Assembly (NCBI GenBank): GCA_031291295.1
Contig: JARLJI010000212.1
Coordinates: 112,171 to 176,170 of the forward strand
Reading direction: 5' to 3'
From: Rhodoferax sp.
GTDB lineage: Bacteria; Pseudomonadota; Gammaproteobacteria; Burkholderiales; Burkholderiaceae_C
Length of the DNA stretch: 64,000 nucleotides
Shown piece by piece: positions 1-8,292 of the stretch; the first letter of the stretch is position 1, and each line of letters opens with the position of its first letter. A model generated the notes under the pieces. That model made no database searches, had not been told where the DNA came from, and saw only the letters and a list, made by a program, of their open reading frames with translations. A program made the translations under genes and the position numbers.

Positions 1-235
1 GCAGGCCGGCCAGCAGGCTGGACATGCGCGCCACGTTGCGGTTGTCTTCGCCGGCCTGATTGGCGCAGCCGTAGAGGACGTCGGCAACGGCTTGCCAGTC
101 CACATTGGGGTTGCGCGCCATCAGCGCCTTTAGCGGGATCGCGCCGAGGTCGTCGGTGCGCACGCTGCTCAAGGCGCCGCCATAGCGGCCGAAGGGGGTG
201 CGGATGGCGTCGCAGATAAAGGCTTGGTTTGACAT
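1..235 (-). CDS. pcaF: 3-oxoadipyl-CoA thiolase, N-terminal part (runs off the left edge)
   Basis: The visible 78 residues are the N-terminus of a thiolase, with the family start CDAIRTPFGRYGGALS followed by a conserved YGCANQAGEDNRNVARM stretch. PcaF cleaves 3-oxoadipyl-CoA to succinyl-CoA and acetyl-CoA, the last step of the beta-ketoadipate pathway. The ATG is preceded by AGGAG at a good distance. It lies 18 bp downstream of the pcaJ stop on the same strand, so pcaI, pcaJ and pcaF form one operon. The catalytic cysteine, expected near residue 90, lies outside the window, so activity cannot be judged. A general acetyl-CoA acetyltransferase would look similar at this end; the neighbours favour PcaF. 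Confidence 0.88.
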   Translation of the reverse strand, partial: MSNQAFICDAIRTPFGRYGGALSSVRTDDLGAIPLKALMARNPNVDWQAVADVLYGCANQAGEDNRNVARMSSLLAGL

Positions 236-253
236 GGGAATCTCCTGGTTGGG

Positions 254-898
254 TTAGGGCTGGATCGAAAGGCCGACCAGCTTTTCGAGTTCGGCGTGCG
301 CCAGGCCTTCGACTTTATCAATCAGTTTGAGGCCTTGGGGCGTGCATTCGAGCGTGGCCAGTTCGGAATAGATCCGTTTCACGCAGGCGATGCCGGTCAG
401 CGGATAGGTGCAGGTCTGGACGATCTTGCTCTCGCCCTTTTTGGTGAGCAGGTCCATCATGACCCAGGTCTGGCGCGCGCCAATGGCCAGGTCCATCGCG
501 CCGCCGACCGCGGGGATGGCGTCGGGCGCGCCGGTGTGCCAGTTCGCCAGGTCGCCGGTGGCGCTGACCTGGAACGCACCCAGCACGCAGATGTCCAGAT
601 GGCCGCCGCGCATCATGGCAAAGCTGTCGGCGTGGTGGAAGAACGCGCCGCCCGGCAGCAGCGTGACCGGCTGCTTGCCGGCGTTGATCAGATCGTAGTC
701 TTCCTCGCCCGCGGCCGGCGCCGGGCCCATGCCGAGAATGCCGTTTTCGCTGTGCAGGATGACTTCGCGGCTGGCGGGGATGTGGTTGGCCACCAGCGTC
801 GGCATGCCGATGCCGAGATTCACCGTGGCGCCCTCGTCAATGTCTTGCGCCACGCGCGCGGCGAGCTGATCTTTGCTGCGTTTTTGATAGCTACTCAT
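254..898 (-). CDS. pcaJ: 3-oxoadipate CoA-transferase, beta subunit
   Basis: This is the 214-residue B subunit of a heterodimeric family I CoA-transferase, normal in length. It transfers CoA from succinyl-CoA to 3-oxoadipate in the cytoplasm, together with PcaI. The family motif SENG is at residues 50-53; its glutamate, E51, is the residue that forms the thioester intermediate in this family. A glycine-rich GIGMPTLV segment precedes it. The start has AAGGAG upstream. Closely related acetate/butyrate or succinyl-CoA:acetoacetate transferases share these motifs; placement between pcaI and pcaF, with a divergent IclR regulator, supports the oxoadipate assignment. Confidence 0.9.
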   Translation of the reverse strand: MSSYQKRSKDQLAARVAQDIDEGATVNLGIGMPTLVANHIPASREVILHSENGILGMGPAPAAGEEDYDLINAGKQPVTLLPGGAFFHHADSFAMMRGGHLDICVLGAFQVSATGDLANWHTGAPDAIPAVGGAMDLAIGARQTWVMMDLLTKKGESKIVQTCTYPLTGIACVKRIYSELATLECTPQGLKLIDKVEGLAHAELEKLVGLSIQP

Positions 899-952
899 GC
901 AGAGTCTCCTTGGGCTGCAGGCCGATTTGATTCAGTTATTGACGGAGGATGC

Positions 953-1657
953 TCACGCCACGGCCTGCTTGAAGCCGCCGGCTTGCGTTGCGACGCGATC
1001 GATCTTCACGATCTGGTGCACAAAGATGCCGGGCGTCACGATGTGCTCCGGGTTCATCTCGCCCAGCTCGACAAGCTCGTGCACCGTGGCCACGGTTTTC
1101 TTCGCGGCGGTCGCCATCACGGGGCCGAAATTGCGCGCGGCCTTGCGGTAGGTCAGGTTGCCCCAGCGGTCGCCGCGTTCGGCCTTGATGAGCGCTACAT
1201 CGCCGTAAATCGGCAGCTCCAGCACGTAGTGCCTGCCGTTGATTTCGCGGGTTTCCTTGCCCTTGGCGAGTTCGGTGCCGTAGCCCGTGGGCGTGAAGAA
1301 GGCGCCGATGCCCGCACCCGCCGCGCGAATGCGCTCGGCCAGGTTGCCCTGCGGCACCAGTTCGAGCTCGAGCTTGCCACTGCGGTACAGCTCGTCGAAC
1401 ACATACGAGTCGGCCTGGCGCGGAAAGCTGCAAATGATCTTGCGCACGCGGCCCGCCTTGAGCAGCGCCGCCAGCCCGACGTCGGCATTGCCGGCGTTGT
1501 TGTTGACCACGGTCAGGTCCCTGGCACCCTGCGCGAGCAGGCCGCTGATGAGTTCATCGGGAATGCCGGCCGTGCCGAAGCCGCCAATCATGACGGTGGC
1601 GCCGTCTTTCACGTCCGCCAGCGCGTTGGCCACGGAAGCGGCAATCTTGTTGATCAT
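953..1657 (-). CDS. pcaI: 3-oxoadipate CoA-transferase, alpha subunit
   Basis: This is the 234-residue A subunit of the CoA-transferase, partner of the PcaJ subunit encoded downstream. The family I glycine motif GGFGTAG is at residues 25-31, where the alpha subunit binds CoA. GGAG lies about 8 bases before the ATG. It is the first gene of the pcaIJF operon and is transcribed away from the IclR-type regulator across a gap of about 130 bp that holds the likely operator. The order pcaI-pcaJ-pcaF is common in beta- and gammaproteobacteria. Confidence 0.9.
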   Translation of the reverse strand: MINKIAASVANALADVKDGATVMIGGFGTAGIPDELISGLLAQGARDLTVVNNNAGNADVGLAALLKAGRVRKIICSFPRQADSYVFDELYRSGKLELELVPQGNLAERIRAAGAGIGAFFTPTGYGTELAKGKETREINGRHYVLELPIYGDVALIKAERGDRWGNLTYRKAARNFGPVMATAAKKTVATVHELVELGEMNPEHIVTPGIFVHQIVKIDRVATQAGGFKQAVA

Positions 1658-1735
1658 GGAAAAAGCTCCAAAGCAGGGAAAAGGGTCGCCGGTCTGACCC
1701 GCTTCGCCAATCTGGCCGGCGGGCCCCTCTTATTT

Positions 1736-1765
1736 GTTCACAGTAAGAACATATGTTCGTATAAT
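1736..1765 (+). promoter_or_regulatory. Promoter and three-half-site operator of the IclR-type regulator
   Basis: TTCACA (1737-1742) and TATAAT (1760-1765) are separated by 17 bp, a good sigma-70 promoter for the regulator gene. Overlapping it are three GTTC/GAAC half-sites: GTTC at 1736, then the perfect palindrome GAACATATGTTC at 1747-1758. A palindrome plus one extra half-site resembles the three-part operators described for PcaU/PobR-type IclR regulators. Position over the promoter suggests autoregulation as well as control of pcaIJF. Binding is inferred. Confidence 0.68.
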
Positions 1766-1789
1766 GAATTTTAGGAGATTTATACCATC

Positions 1790-2593
1790 ATGGCAACTGC
1801 TAAATCCACCGCCGCCGAGACGCCGCAGCCCGGTGACAGTTATGTGCAGTCGTTCGCGCGCGGGCTGGAGGTGATCCGCTCGTTCAGCGCGCAGGCTCCG
1901 CAGCAGACGCTGACTGAGGTCGCGGCACGCAGCGGGCTCACGCGCGCCGGGGCGCGGCGCATTTTGCTCACATTGCTGACGCTCGGGTATGTGGAAACCG
2001 ACGGCAAATACTTCAGCCTGACGCCGCGCATTCTCGATCTGGGCTTTGCCTACCTGTCGTCGATGCCGATCTGGAACCTGGCCGAGCCGGTGATGGAAGG
2101 CCTGGTGGAGCAGGTCAAGGAATCCAGCTCCGCCGCCGTGCTGGACGGCACCGACATCGTGTATGTGCTGCGCGTGTCAACCCACAAGATCATGAGCATT
2201 TCGCTCGGCGTGGGCTCGCGCCTGCCGGCCTATTGCACCTCCATGGGCCGCATGCTGCTCGCCGATGCGGCGCCAAAGCAGGTGCGCCAGCTGCTGGCCG
2301 ACTCGGACATCCAGCCGCTGACCCGTTACACCCTGACCGACATCGACGCCGTGCTGGCGCAAATCGACCAGGCGCGCCGGCAGGGCTGGTGCCTGGTGAA
2401 CCAGGAGCTTGAAGAGGGTCTGATTTCCATCGCCGCGCCGATCACCAACCGGGCCGGCCGCACGGTTGCGGCGCTGAACATCAGCGGTCAGGCGAACAGG
2501 ACCTCTGCCCGCGTGATGCAGGACACCATGCGCCCGGCCCTGCTGGAAGCGGCCCAGGCGATTTCGCGCATGCTCAGCGCCCAGCGCGCCTGA
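1790..2593 (+). CDS. IclR-family transcriptional regulator of the beta-ketoadipate genes (PcaR/PcaU/PobR type)
   Basis: The 267-residue protein has the IclR layout: a winged helix-turn-helix at about residues 39-70 (LTEVAARSGLTRAGARRIL) and a C-terminal effector domain with the signature around LPAYCTSMGRMLLA. The N-terminal SYVQSFARGLEVIRSF matches the PcaR/PobR subgroup. Such proteins bind beta-ketoadipate, protocatechuate or 4-hydroxybenzoate and usually activate the pathway genes. It is divergent from pcaI, with a palindromic operator overlapping its own promoter. AGGAG lies 12 bases before the ATG, somewhat far. The effector cannot be read from sequence. Confidence 0.85.
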   Translation: MATAKSTAAETPQPGDSYVQSFARGLEVIRSFSAQAPQQTLTEVAARSGLTRAGARRILLTLLTLGYVETDGKYFSLTPRILDLGFAYLSSMPIWNLAEPVMEGLVEQVKESSSAAVLDGTDIVYVLRVSTHKIMSISLGVGSRLPAYCTSMGRMLLADAAPKQVRQLLADSDIQPLTRYTLTDIDAVLAQIDQARRQGWCLVNQELEEGLISIAAPITNRAGRTVAALNISGQANRTSARVMQDTMRPALLEAAQAISRMLSAQRA

Positions 2594-2612
2594 ACGTCCA
2601 GGCCGCCACGGG

Positions 2613-2834
2613 TCAGGGCTTGCGCGCGCCCAGCACCAGCACGATGGCGCCGAGCGCAATCGCGCCCAGGCTCAGCCAGCGGGGAATATCGACGGTCTTT
2701 TGCTCCTTGACGGTCAGCTGCAAGGGGCCGAGCTTGGCCGCCGTCGTGTCCTGGTTGTAGCTGAAGTTGCCGAGCAGAAAACCCGCGACGCCTGCCACGA
2801 TCAAGACGATGCCTGCGATGCGCGCCACGTTCAT
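2613..2834 (-). CDS. Small two-helix membrane protein of unknown function
   Basis: This 73-residue protein has one hydrophobic helix at each end (ARIAGIVLIVAGVAGFLLG and LSLGAIALGAIVLVLG) and a polar loop between them containing KLGPLQLTVKEQKTVDIP. The chosen ATG has GGAGATTCAA just upstream; a longer reading frame upstream has no such site. Similar short proteins with a conserved KLGP..LTVK loop occur in many proteobacteria without a known role; that comparison is from memory. It converges with the IclR gene. Confidence 0.7.
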   Translation of the reverse strand: MNVARIAGIVLIVAGVAGFLLGNFSYNQDTTAAKLGPLQLTVKEQKTVDIPRWLSLGAIALGAIVLVLGARKP

Positions 2835-2936
2835 TTGAATCTCCTCGTTTCGTTGCAAGTCAGCTGGCAAGGGTAACCGCAAAGCCTCGCCTCATGGCGC
2901 CGGCCTGCGAGCCTTGAGGCGTGATACGCTTTGCGC

Positions 2937-3371
2937 ATGTTCAGCCCATCCCAAGCCGATGTTCGCCGTTTCTTTTGCTCGGTTTACGCCAAAGCCCAGC
3001 AGGGACATGCGCTGGAAGCTATTGAAATCATAGCAAGTCAGTGGATCGACGAGCACCCCGAGTACCACGCCGAGCTAGCCGATGCCGACGCCGCGCTGGA
3101 AAAAACCTACGACGTGGAAGGTGGCAAGAGCAACCCGTTCCTGCATTTGTCGATGCATCTGTCGATCAGCGAGCAGTGCTCCATCGACCAGCCGCACGGC
3201 ATCCGCCAGGCGGTGGAACTGCTCAGCCGTCGCCGCCAGTCTCTGCACGACGCGCACCACGAAGCCATGGAATGCCTGGGCCGGTTGATGTGGGAGAGCC
3301 AGCGCTCGGGCCGCCCACCCGATGGCGCGGCCTACATCGACTGCGTGCAGCGCCGCGCTACGCGAGACTGA
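2937..3371 (+). CDS. DUF1841 family protein
   Basis: The 144-residue protein matches DUF1841 along its length: an N-terminal FSPSQADVRRFF, a central NPFLHLSMHLSISEQ, then a MECLGRLMWESQRSGRPPDG C-terminal block. The family is cytoplasmic and of unknown function. The ATG follows an in-frame TTG two codons upstream; I prefer the ATG because the family starts MF.PS. The segment coding EAIEIIAS is an AT-rich hairpin repeat (3018-3034) found elsewhere in the window, kept in frame. Confidence 0.82.
   Translation: MFSPSQADVRRFFCSVYAKAQQGHALEAIEIIASQWIDEHPEYHAELADADAALEKTYDVEGGKSNPFLHLSMHLSISEQCSIDQPHGIRQAVELLSRRRQSLHDAHHEAMECLGRLMWESQRSGRPPDGAAYIDCVQRRATRD
3018..3034 (+). repeat. AT-rich hairpin repeat, copy 1 (inside the DUF1841 gene)
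   Basis: GCTATTGAAATCATAGC has arms GCTAT/ATAGC, and the repeat-like flank continues as AAGTCAG. It lies inside a coding region and keeps the frame. Confidence 0.6.
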
Positions 3372-3532
3372 TGCCGTCGCCCCTGGGAAGGCCGCACACA
3401 GCCCACGAGGCCATCAAGTACGAAACCGCCCTGAAGGCAGACAAATTCGTCCTCATGGTGCACGGCAGTGCCGAGGAACAGGCCAAGGCGCGCACGGTGC
3501 TGGCAAGCTCCAAGGCGTGGCAAACGGTGTAA
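3371..3532 (+). pseudogene. Remnant of a DUF1269-type stress protein (C-terminal end only)
   Basis: An open frame whose ATG overlaps the TGA of the preceding gene encodes about 53 residues. The last 40 (EAIKYETALKADKFVLMVHG and onward) resemble the C-terminus of DUF1269/YflT-like general stress proteins, where a phrase such as KY..AL.ADK...VHG is typical. The glycine-rich middle and the N-terminus of that family are missing, so this looks like a 3' remnant. It could still be translated by coupling. It sits at the left boundary of the ATPase/PPK2 cluster, where intact DUF1269 genes are plausible neighbours. Family assignment is from memory. Confidence 0.5.
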
Positions 3533-3593
3533 CCTTCAGAGCCCGAGATCGCGCGGTCGTTGGTATTCGGCGGCCGCGACGTTCGGGCAGACC

Positions 3594-5966
3594 ATGACTA
3601 CTCCGCCGCCCACGCCCGAAGCTTTACCTGCCCAGCCGGCAGGCGCCGCCAACGTCGGCGCGCCAGGCGGTTTGACGAGTGATGAAGCGCGGCATCGGCT
3701 GGAGAAGTTCGGTCCCAACGCGATGCCCGATACGGCGCTCCATCCACTGCAGATGGCGCTTGAAAAATTCTGGGCACCCGTTCCGTGGATGCTCGAAACC
3801 GCCATCGTGCTCCAGCTGGTACTGGGCAAGTATGTCGAGGCCGCGATCATTGCCGGTCTCCTGGTGTTCAACGCGGCGCTCGGCCTGTTCCAGGAAAGCC
3901 GTGCCCAGGCCACCCTTGCCGCCCTGAAATCGCGGCTCGCGCTGAATGCATCGGTCCGGCGCGACGACGCGTGGAAAACCATCCCCGCAGCTGAGCTGGT
4001 GCCGGGGGATGTAGTGAAGCTGTCCCTTGGCGGCGTGGTGGCCGCGGATGTGCGCCTCACGGATGGCGAAATCCTGCTTGACCAGTCCATGCTCACTGGG
4101 GAGTCGGTGCCCATCGAAGCGGGTGCTGGCCTGCAAACCTATGCGGGGGCGCTGGTGCGGCGCGGCGAGGCGGTGGCGGAGGTCACGGCGACCGGCGCGC
4201 GAACCAAGTTCGGCCGAACGGCGGAACTCGTGCGCACCGCTCATGTCGTCAGCTCCCAGCAAAAAGCCGTTCTGCGCGTGGTGCGCAATCTCGCAATGTT
4301 CAATGGCGTCATCATCGCAATGCTGGTGGCTTACGCCTGGTTTCTCAAGATGCCGCTTGGCGACATCATCCCCCTCGTCCTGACGGCGGTTCTTGCATCG
4401 ATACCGGTGGCGCTGCCGGCCACCTTCACCCTGGCGTCAGCGCTCGGCGCGCGGGCCCTGGCCAAACTGGGCGTCCTTCCGACGCGCCTGTCTGCGGTGG
4501 ACGAGGCGGGATCGATGGATGTCTTGTGCGCCGACAAGACCGGCACGCTAACGCAAAACGCGCTGACGGTGACCGCCGTTCGTCCCATGGACGGCTACGA
4601 CGCGGCGCATGTCCTGTTGCTGGCGGCGCTGGCCAGCTCGGATGGCGGGCAGGACCCGGTCGATGGCGCCATTCGCGCGGCCGCCAGCGGCAAGAAAGCC
4701 GCCAATGCGCCGCAACTGGTCAAGTTCGTCCCGTTTGATCCGGCCACCAAGATGTCCGGGGCGACAGTGACGGGTGCGGGCAGCGGCACGCAGCGTGTCA
4801 TCAAAGGCGCCTTTGCGGCGGTCATCGGTCTCGCGCCACCTCCGGCGAGCGCGACCGCGATGGCGAAGGCGCTCGAGGAACAGGGCTTCCGGGTGCTTGC
4901 CGTCGCCGCCGGCCCGGCGGCTGCAATGAAGCTGATCGGGCTCATCGCGCTCAGCGACCCGCCTCGCGCGGACTCGGCGGCGCTCGTCACGGAATTGCAT
5001 GGGCTTGGCGTGCGCACCGTGATGGCGACAGGCGATGCGCCGGCAACCGCCGCCATCGTGGCGCATGCGGTGGGGCTCGATGGCGCCCTCTGCCCGCCGG
5101 GGCCAATCCCCGACGCCGTCCACCCCGAGCAGTTCGCGGTCTTCGCCGGTGTGTTGCCGGAGGGCAAATACCAGCTGGTCAAGGCCTTCCAGAAGGGTGG
5201 ACACACCGTCGGCATGTGTGGCGATGGCGCCAATGACGCGCCCGCGCTGCGCCAGGCGCAGATCGGTATCGCGGTCTCGACGGCGACCGATGTTGCCAAA
5301 TCGGCCGCCGGCATGGTGCTGACCGAGCCCGGCCTGGCCGGCATCGTGGCCGCAGTCAAGGAAGGTCGCGTGATCTTCCAGCGCATCCTGACCTATACAC
5401 TGAACTCCATCACCAAGAAGATCGTGCAGGTGCTCTTCCTGGCCGTCGGCCTGATCATGACCGGGCATGCGGTCCTCACGCCTTTGCTGATGGTGCTCAT
5501 CATGATCACCGGCGACTTTCTCGGCATGTCCTTGACGACCGACAATGTGCGGCCCTCGCCAACGCCGAATGCATGGCAAATCGGCAAGCTCACGGCCGCG
5601 GGCGTCATCATGGGAATCGGCGAGTTGGTCTTTTGCACATTCGTCCTGGCTTTTGGCGCCTACCACATGAAGTTCGAGATCAGGACGCTGCAGACGCTGG
5701 CTTTTGTCGTGATCGTGTTCGGCAATCAGGCGACGACCTATACCAATCGTGAACGCCGGCGGCTGTGGTCATCGCGCCCCAGCGCCTGGCTCGTCGCATC
5801 ATCGGTTGGCGATCTCCTGATCGCCTCGACATTGGCGATCGCCGGAATCGCCATGGCGCCCTTGCCACCTTCGATAGTGCTCTGGACGCTGGCGGCTGCG
5901 ATCACCTTTGCCTTCGCGCTGGACGTGGTGAAGGTTCCGGTTTTTCGACGTTTGGGGATCACCTAG
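3594..5966 (+). CDS. Plasma-membrane proton-efflux P-type ATPase (P3A type)
   Basis: A 790-residue P-type ATPase that should export protons using ATP. The phosphorylated aspartate is in DKTGTLTQN at about residue 314, the actuator loop has LTGES near residue 168, and the hinge GDGANDAP is near residue 543. Hydrophobic segments at about residues 60-100 and 230-290, plus a C-terminal group, form the membrane domain. Absence of heavy-metal (CPC) or calcium-pump features and the PVPWMLE segment point to the archaeal/fungal-like H+-ATPase group. The chosen ATG (MTTPPPTPE) begins the conserved part; the frame stays open upstream and no strong ribosome site is visible. It is followed after 24 bp by the PPK2 gene. 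Confidence 0.85.
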   Translation: MTTPPPTPEALPAQPAGAANVGAPGGLTSDEARHRLEKFGPNAMPDTALHPLQMALEKFWAPVPWMLETAIVLQLVLGKYVEAAIIAGLLVFNAALGLFQESRAQATLAALKSRLALNASVRRDDAWKTIPAAELVPGDVVKLSLGGVVAADVRLTDGEILLDQSMLTGESVPIEAGAGLQTYAGALVRRGEAVAEVTATGARTKFGRTAELVRTAHVVSSQQKAVLRVVRNLAMFNGVIIAMLVAYAWFLKMPLGDIIPLVLTAVLASIPVALPATFTLASALGARALAKLGVLPTRLSAVDEAGSMDVLCADKTGTLTQNALTVTAVRPMDGYDAAHVLLLAALASSDGGQDPVDGAIRAAASGKKAANAPQLVKFVPFDPATKMSGATVTGAGSGTQRVIKGAFAAVIGLAPPPASATAMAKALEEQGFRVLAVAAGPAAAMKLIGLIALSDPPRADSAALVTELHGLGVRTVMATGDAPATAAIVAHAVGLDGALCPPGPIPDAVHPEQFAVFAGVLPEGKYQLVKAFQKGGHTVGMCGDGANDAPALRQAQIGIAVSTATDVAKSAAGMVLTEPGLAGIVAAVKEGRVIFQRILTYTLNSITKKIVQVLFLAVGLIMTGHAVLTPLLMVLIMITGDFLGMSLTTDNVRPSPTPNAWQIGKLTAAGVIMGIGELVFCTFVLAFGAYHMKFEIRTLQTLAFVVIVFGNQATTYTNRERRRLWSSRPSAWLVASSVGDLLIASTLAIAGIAMAPLPPSIVLWTLAAAITFAFALDVVKVPVFRRLGIT

Positions 5967-5990
5967 CGGCTCGCCGCCGAAAGGATACGA

Positions 5991-6860
5991 ATGAAGATCA
6001 ATGCAACGGATTTTCGGGTGCGGGAGGGAGACAAGGTCAACCTCAAAAAGTGGCCCACCATTGTCGATCCCGTGTACAAGTCGAAAGAGCAATACCAGGA
6101 ACTGCTGAGCGAGCACGTGGCGCAACTCAGTTCGCAACAGCAGCTTCTCTACGCCTCCAACCGCTATGCCGTGCTGCTGATTTTTCAGGCCATGGATGCG
6201 GCCGGCAAAGACGGCGCCATCAAACACGTGATGTCCGGCGTCAATCCGCAAGGCTGCCAGGTGTTCAGCTTCAAGCATCCCAGCCCCGCGGAACTGCAGC
6301 ACGATTTTCTATGGCGCACCACGCGTGATTTGCCGGAACGCGGGCGGATCGGCATCTTCAATCGGTCTTACTACGAAGAAGTGCTGATCGTGCGCGTGCA
6401 TCGCAATATTCTGCGCAGTGAGGGGCTGCCGGACACGCCGCGCGACGACAAGGCGCTCTGGCGCGACCGGTACCGTTCGATCGAGAATCTGGAGAGACAT
6501 CTGCACGACAACGGAACCCGCATCGTGAAGTTCTACCTCCACCTCTCGAAGGACGAGCAGCGAAGACGCTTTCTCGAACGGATCGACGAGCCGGAAAAAA
6601 ACTTCAAATTCAGTCTCGCGGACATTGAAGAGAGAAAATTCTGGAGGCACTACATGAAGGCCTATGAGGAATGCCTCAGCGCCACAAGCACCAGCGCTGC
6701 GCCCTGGTATGTCGTCCCCGCCGACGACAAGGAAAACGCCCGGCTGATTGTCTCCAGGATTGTGCTCGATACGCTCGAAGGACTCAAGCTGGCATACCCA
6801 AAAACGAGCGCGGAGCGGCGCCAGGAATTGCTGGCCATCCGCAAGCGGCTTGCGAAGTGA
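5991..6860 (+). CDS. PPK2-family polyphosphate kinase
   Basis: The 289-residue protein is a single-domain PPK2. It has Walker [10 protein letters not shown] (residues 67-75), the following [11 protein letters not shown] lid region, and Walker B-like [15 protein letters not shown]2 enzymes transfer phosphate between polyphosphate and nucleoside mono- or diphosphates, so they can regenerate ADP, ATP or GTP from stored polyphosphate. The SGVNPQGC and DFLWR signatures resemble class III or class I; I cannot separate them by eye. AAAGGA precedes the ATG. Its position 24 bp after the proton ATPase suggests cotranscription, linking polyphosphate energy to proton pumping. Confidence 0.88.
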   Translation: MKINATDFRVREGDKVNLKKWPTIVDPVYKSKEQYQELLSEHVAQLSSQQQLLYASNRYAVLLIFQAMDAAGKDGAIKHVMSGVNPQGCQVFSFKHPSPAELQHDFLWRTTRDLPERGRIGIFNRSYYEEVLIVRVHRNILRSEGLPDTPRDDKALWRDRYRSIENLERHLHDNGTRIVKFYLHLSKDEQRRRFLERIDEPEKNFKFSLADIEERKFWRHYMKAYEECLSATSTSAAPWYVVPADDKENARLIVSRIVLDTLEGLKLAYPKTSAERRQELLAIRKRLAK

Positions 6861-6942
6861 GAGCGGGTGTTCGCTAGCGTACGGACGGGCGACTCGATTG
6901 CTCCTATCATGTCTTCATAGAAATGAAGCCATGGAGTCCACA

Positions 6943-7929
6943 ATGCATCGGCAGCGCAGTCCAAACCTCCCCGTCTCCGTCGCGCCGCTGAAGGTCAGGG
7001 CGCAAAAGCGCCAGCCCGATCAAGTCCGACAGGTTCTGTGGCTAGGATGGCTCACCGCGCTTGTCGTTGGCCTTGCGGCAGCGGCGCCGGCCAAAGCAGC
7101 GCCGCTGCAGCTACCCGCCCTGGTGGCGCCCGCCAGCCAGGAGCACCACGTTGGCAAGGTGATCTTCGTTGAACTGGTGACACCGGACCTTGACGCCGCC
7201 AAGCAGTTCTATGGGGGCCTGTTCGGCTGGACATTTCACGATCTTCAGGCCAACAGGACGGAGTATGCCGAGGCATTGCTGGACGGTCGTCCGGTCGCAG
7301 GACTGATTCAAAAGAAGATACCGGCGGGAGCGCACCGGCAGCCCGCATGGCTGAGCTTCATCGGCACGCGCGATGTCGATGCGGCAAAGAATATGGCACT
7401 GCAACATGGCGCGAAGGTGCTGGTCGAGCCGCGCAGCGTCCCTGACCGCGGCCGGGAAGCCGTCCTCGCCGATCCGCAGGGAGCCGTTTTTGCCGTCCTC
7501 GCCTCCAGCAGCGGCGACCCGCCCGACGTTCTGGCCGCACCCGGGGAATGGATCTGGAGTTCGCTGATGACGAGCGATCCGGATACCGATGCGGCTTTCT
7601 ACCAGGCCCTGTTCGACTACGAAGTCTTCGAACTGCCGGCTGACCAGGGCGCCCAGCACCTCATGCTTGCCTCCGACAACTATGCGCGTGCGAGTGCGAA
7701 TTCGCTACCTGTGAACAGGCCCAATGCCCACCCCTACTGGCTCAATTACGTGCGCGTCGGCGATGCAGTCAAGATGACGGCCAGGGTCGTGGCGCTCGGC
7801 GGCCGTGTGCTGGTCGAACCGCGGGTCGATCGCCACGGCGGCAAGGTCGCGGTCGTCGCCGATCCTATGGGTGCCCCGTTCGGACTGCTTGAGTGGCCGG
7901 ACACCGAAAGCAAAAAGGTGACCCAATGA
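6943..7929 (+). CDS. Exported tandem VOC-fold (glyoxalase/bleomycin-resistance) protein
   Basis: This 328-residue protein starts with a long positively charged region and a hydrophobic segment (WLGWLTALVVGLAAAAPAKA), then A-P-L, which looks like a signal peptide with a long n-region or a membrane anchor. Two vicinal-oxygen-chelate domains follow. The first begins KVIFVELVTPDLDAAKQFYG and the second begins EWIWSSLMTSDPDTDAAFYQ. The chosen ATG has GGAG six bases upstream; an ATG 12 bp earlier lacks a good site. VOC proteins are usually cytoplasmic, so export is notable. Substrate is unknown. The stop overlaps the start of the next gene, indicating coupling. Confidence 0.78.
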   Translation: MHRQRSPNLPVSVAPLKVRAQKRQPDQVRQVLWLGWLTALVVGLAAAAPAKAAPLQLPALVAPASQEHHVGKVIFVELVTPDLDAAKQFYGGLFGWTFHDLQANRTEYAEALLDGRPVAGLIQKKIPAGAHRQPAWLSFIGTRDVDAAKNMALQHGAKVLVEPRSVPDRGREAVLADPQGAVFAVLASSSGDPPDVLAAPGEWIWSSLMTSDPDTDAAFYQALFDYEVFELPADQGAQHLMLASDNYARASANSLPVNRPNAHPYWLNYVRVGDAVKMTARVVALGGRVLVEPRVDRHGGKVAVVADPMGAPFGLLEWPDTESKKVTQ

Positions 7930-8261
7930 ATACCCCACACTCGCGCTGGCCGGCGATCGCCATCATGGCCGGGCTGTTCACACTCCTGTTGTGTGGCTGC
8001 GCTGTCGGCGTCGGATACGGATACGGATATGGTGACGACGTGGGCTTCGGCGTGGATTACTACGAGCCCTACGGCGGCGACTACGGTGGCTGGGGACCTG
8101 GCTACCGTGCGGGGCCGTTTGGCGGGGGTGAGCGTGGTGCCGTTCGCGGTGGCGGCCCGTCGTCCCGTCAACATGCTTACCGGGCCGCGCCCGCCTCCCG
8201 CGCGATGCCGTCGATTCCGTCACGTGGACGCTCCGGCGGCTCGGGCTCGGGGCGCCGTTAG
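7926..8261 (+). CDS. Small glycine/tyrosine-rich lipoprotein
   Basis: The 111-residue product has a signal peptide ending in LLCGC, with C25 the likely lipidated cysteine. The mature part is low complexity: a repeated GYGYG / YYEPYGGDYGG segment, then a Gly/Arg/Ser-rich tail ending SGGSGSGRR. It overlaps the VOC gene by 4 bp (ATGA). No enzymatic domain is visible. Such Gly-Tyr lipoproteins are probably structural or surface components; function is unknown. Confidence 0.72.
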   Translation: MNTPHSRWPAIAIMAGLFTLLLCGCAVGVGYGYGYGDDVGFGVDYYEPYGGDYGGWGPGYRAGPFGGGERGAVRGGGPSSRQHAYRAAPASRAMPSIPSRGRSGGSGSGRR

Positions 8262-8292
8262 TCGCGCCCATCACCCGAACGGGGCGAAGTCA

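Noticed and set aside
4548..5666. Long minus-strand frame opposite the P-type ATPase
   Set aside because: Shadow of a gene with intact DKTGT and GDGANDAP motifs.
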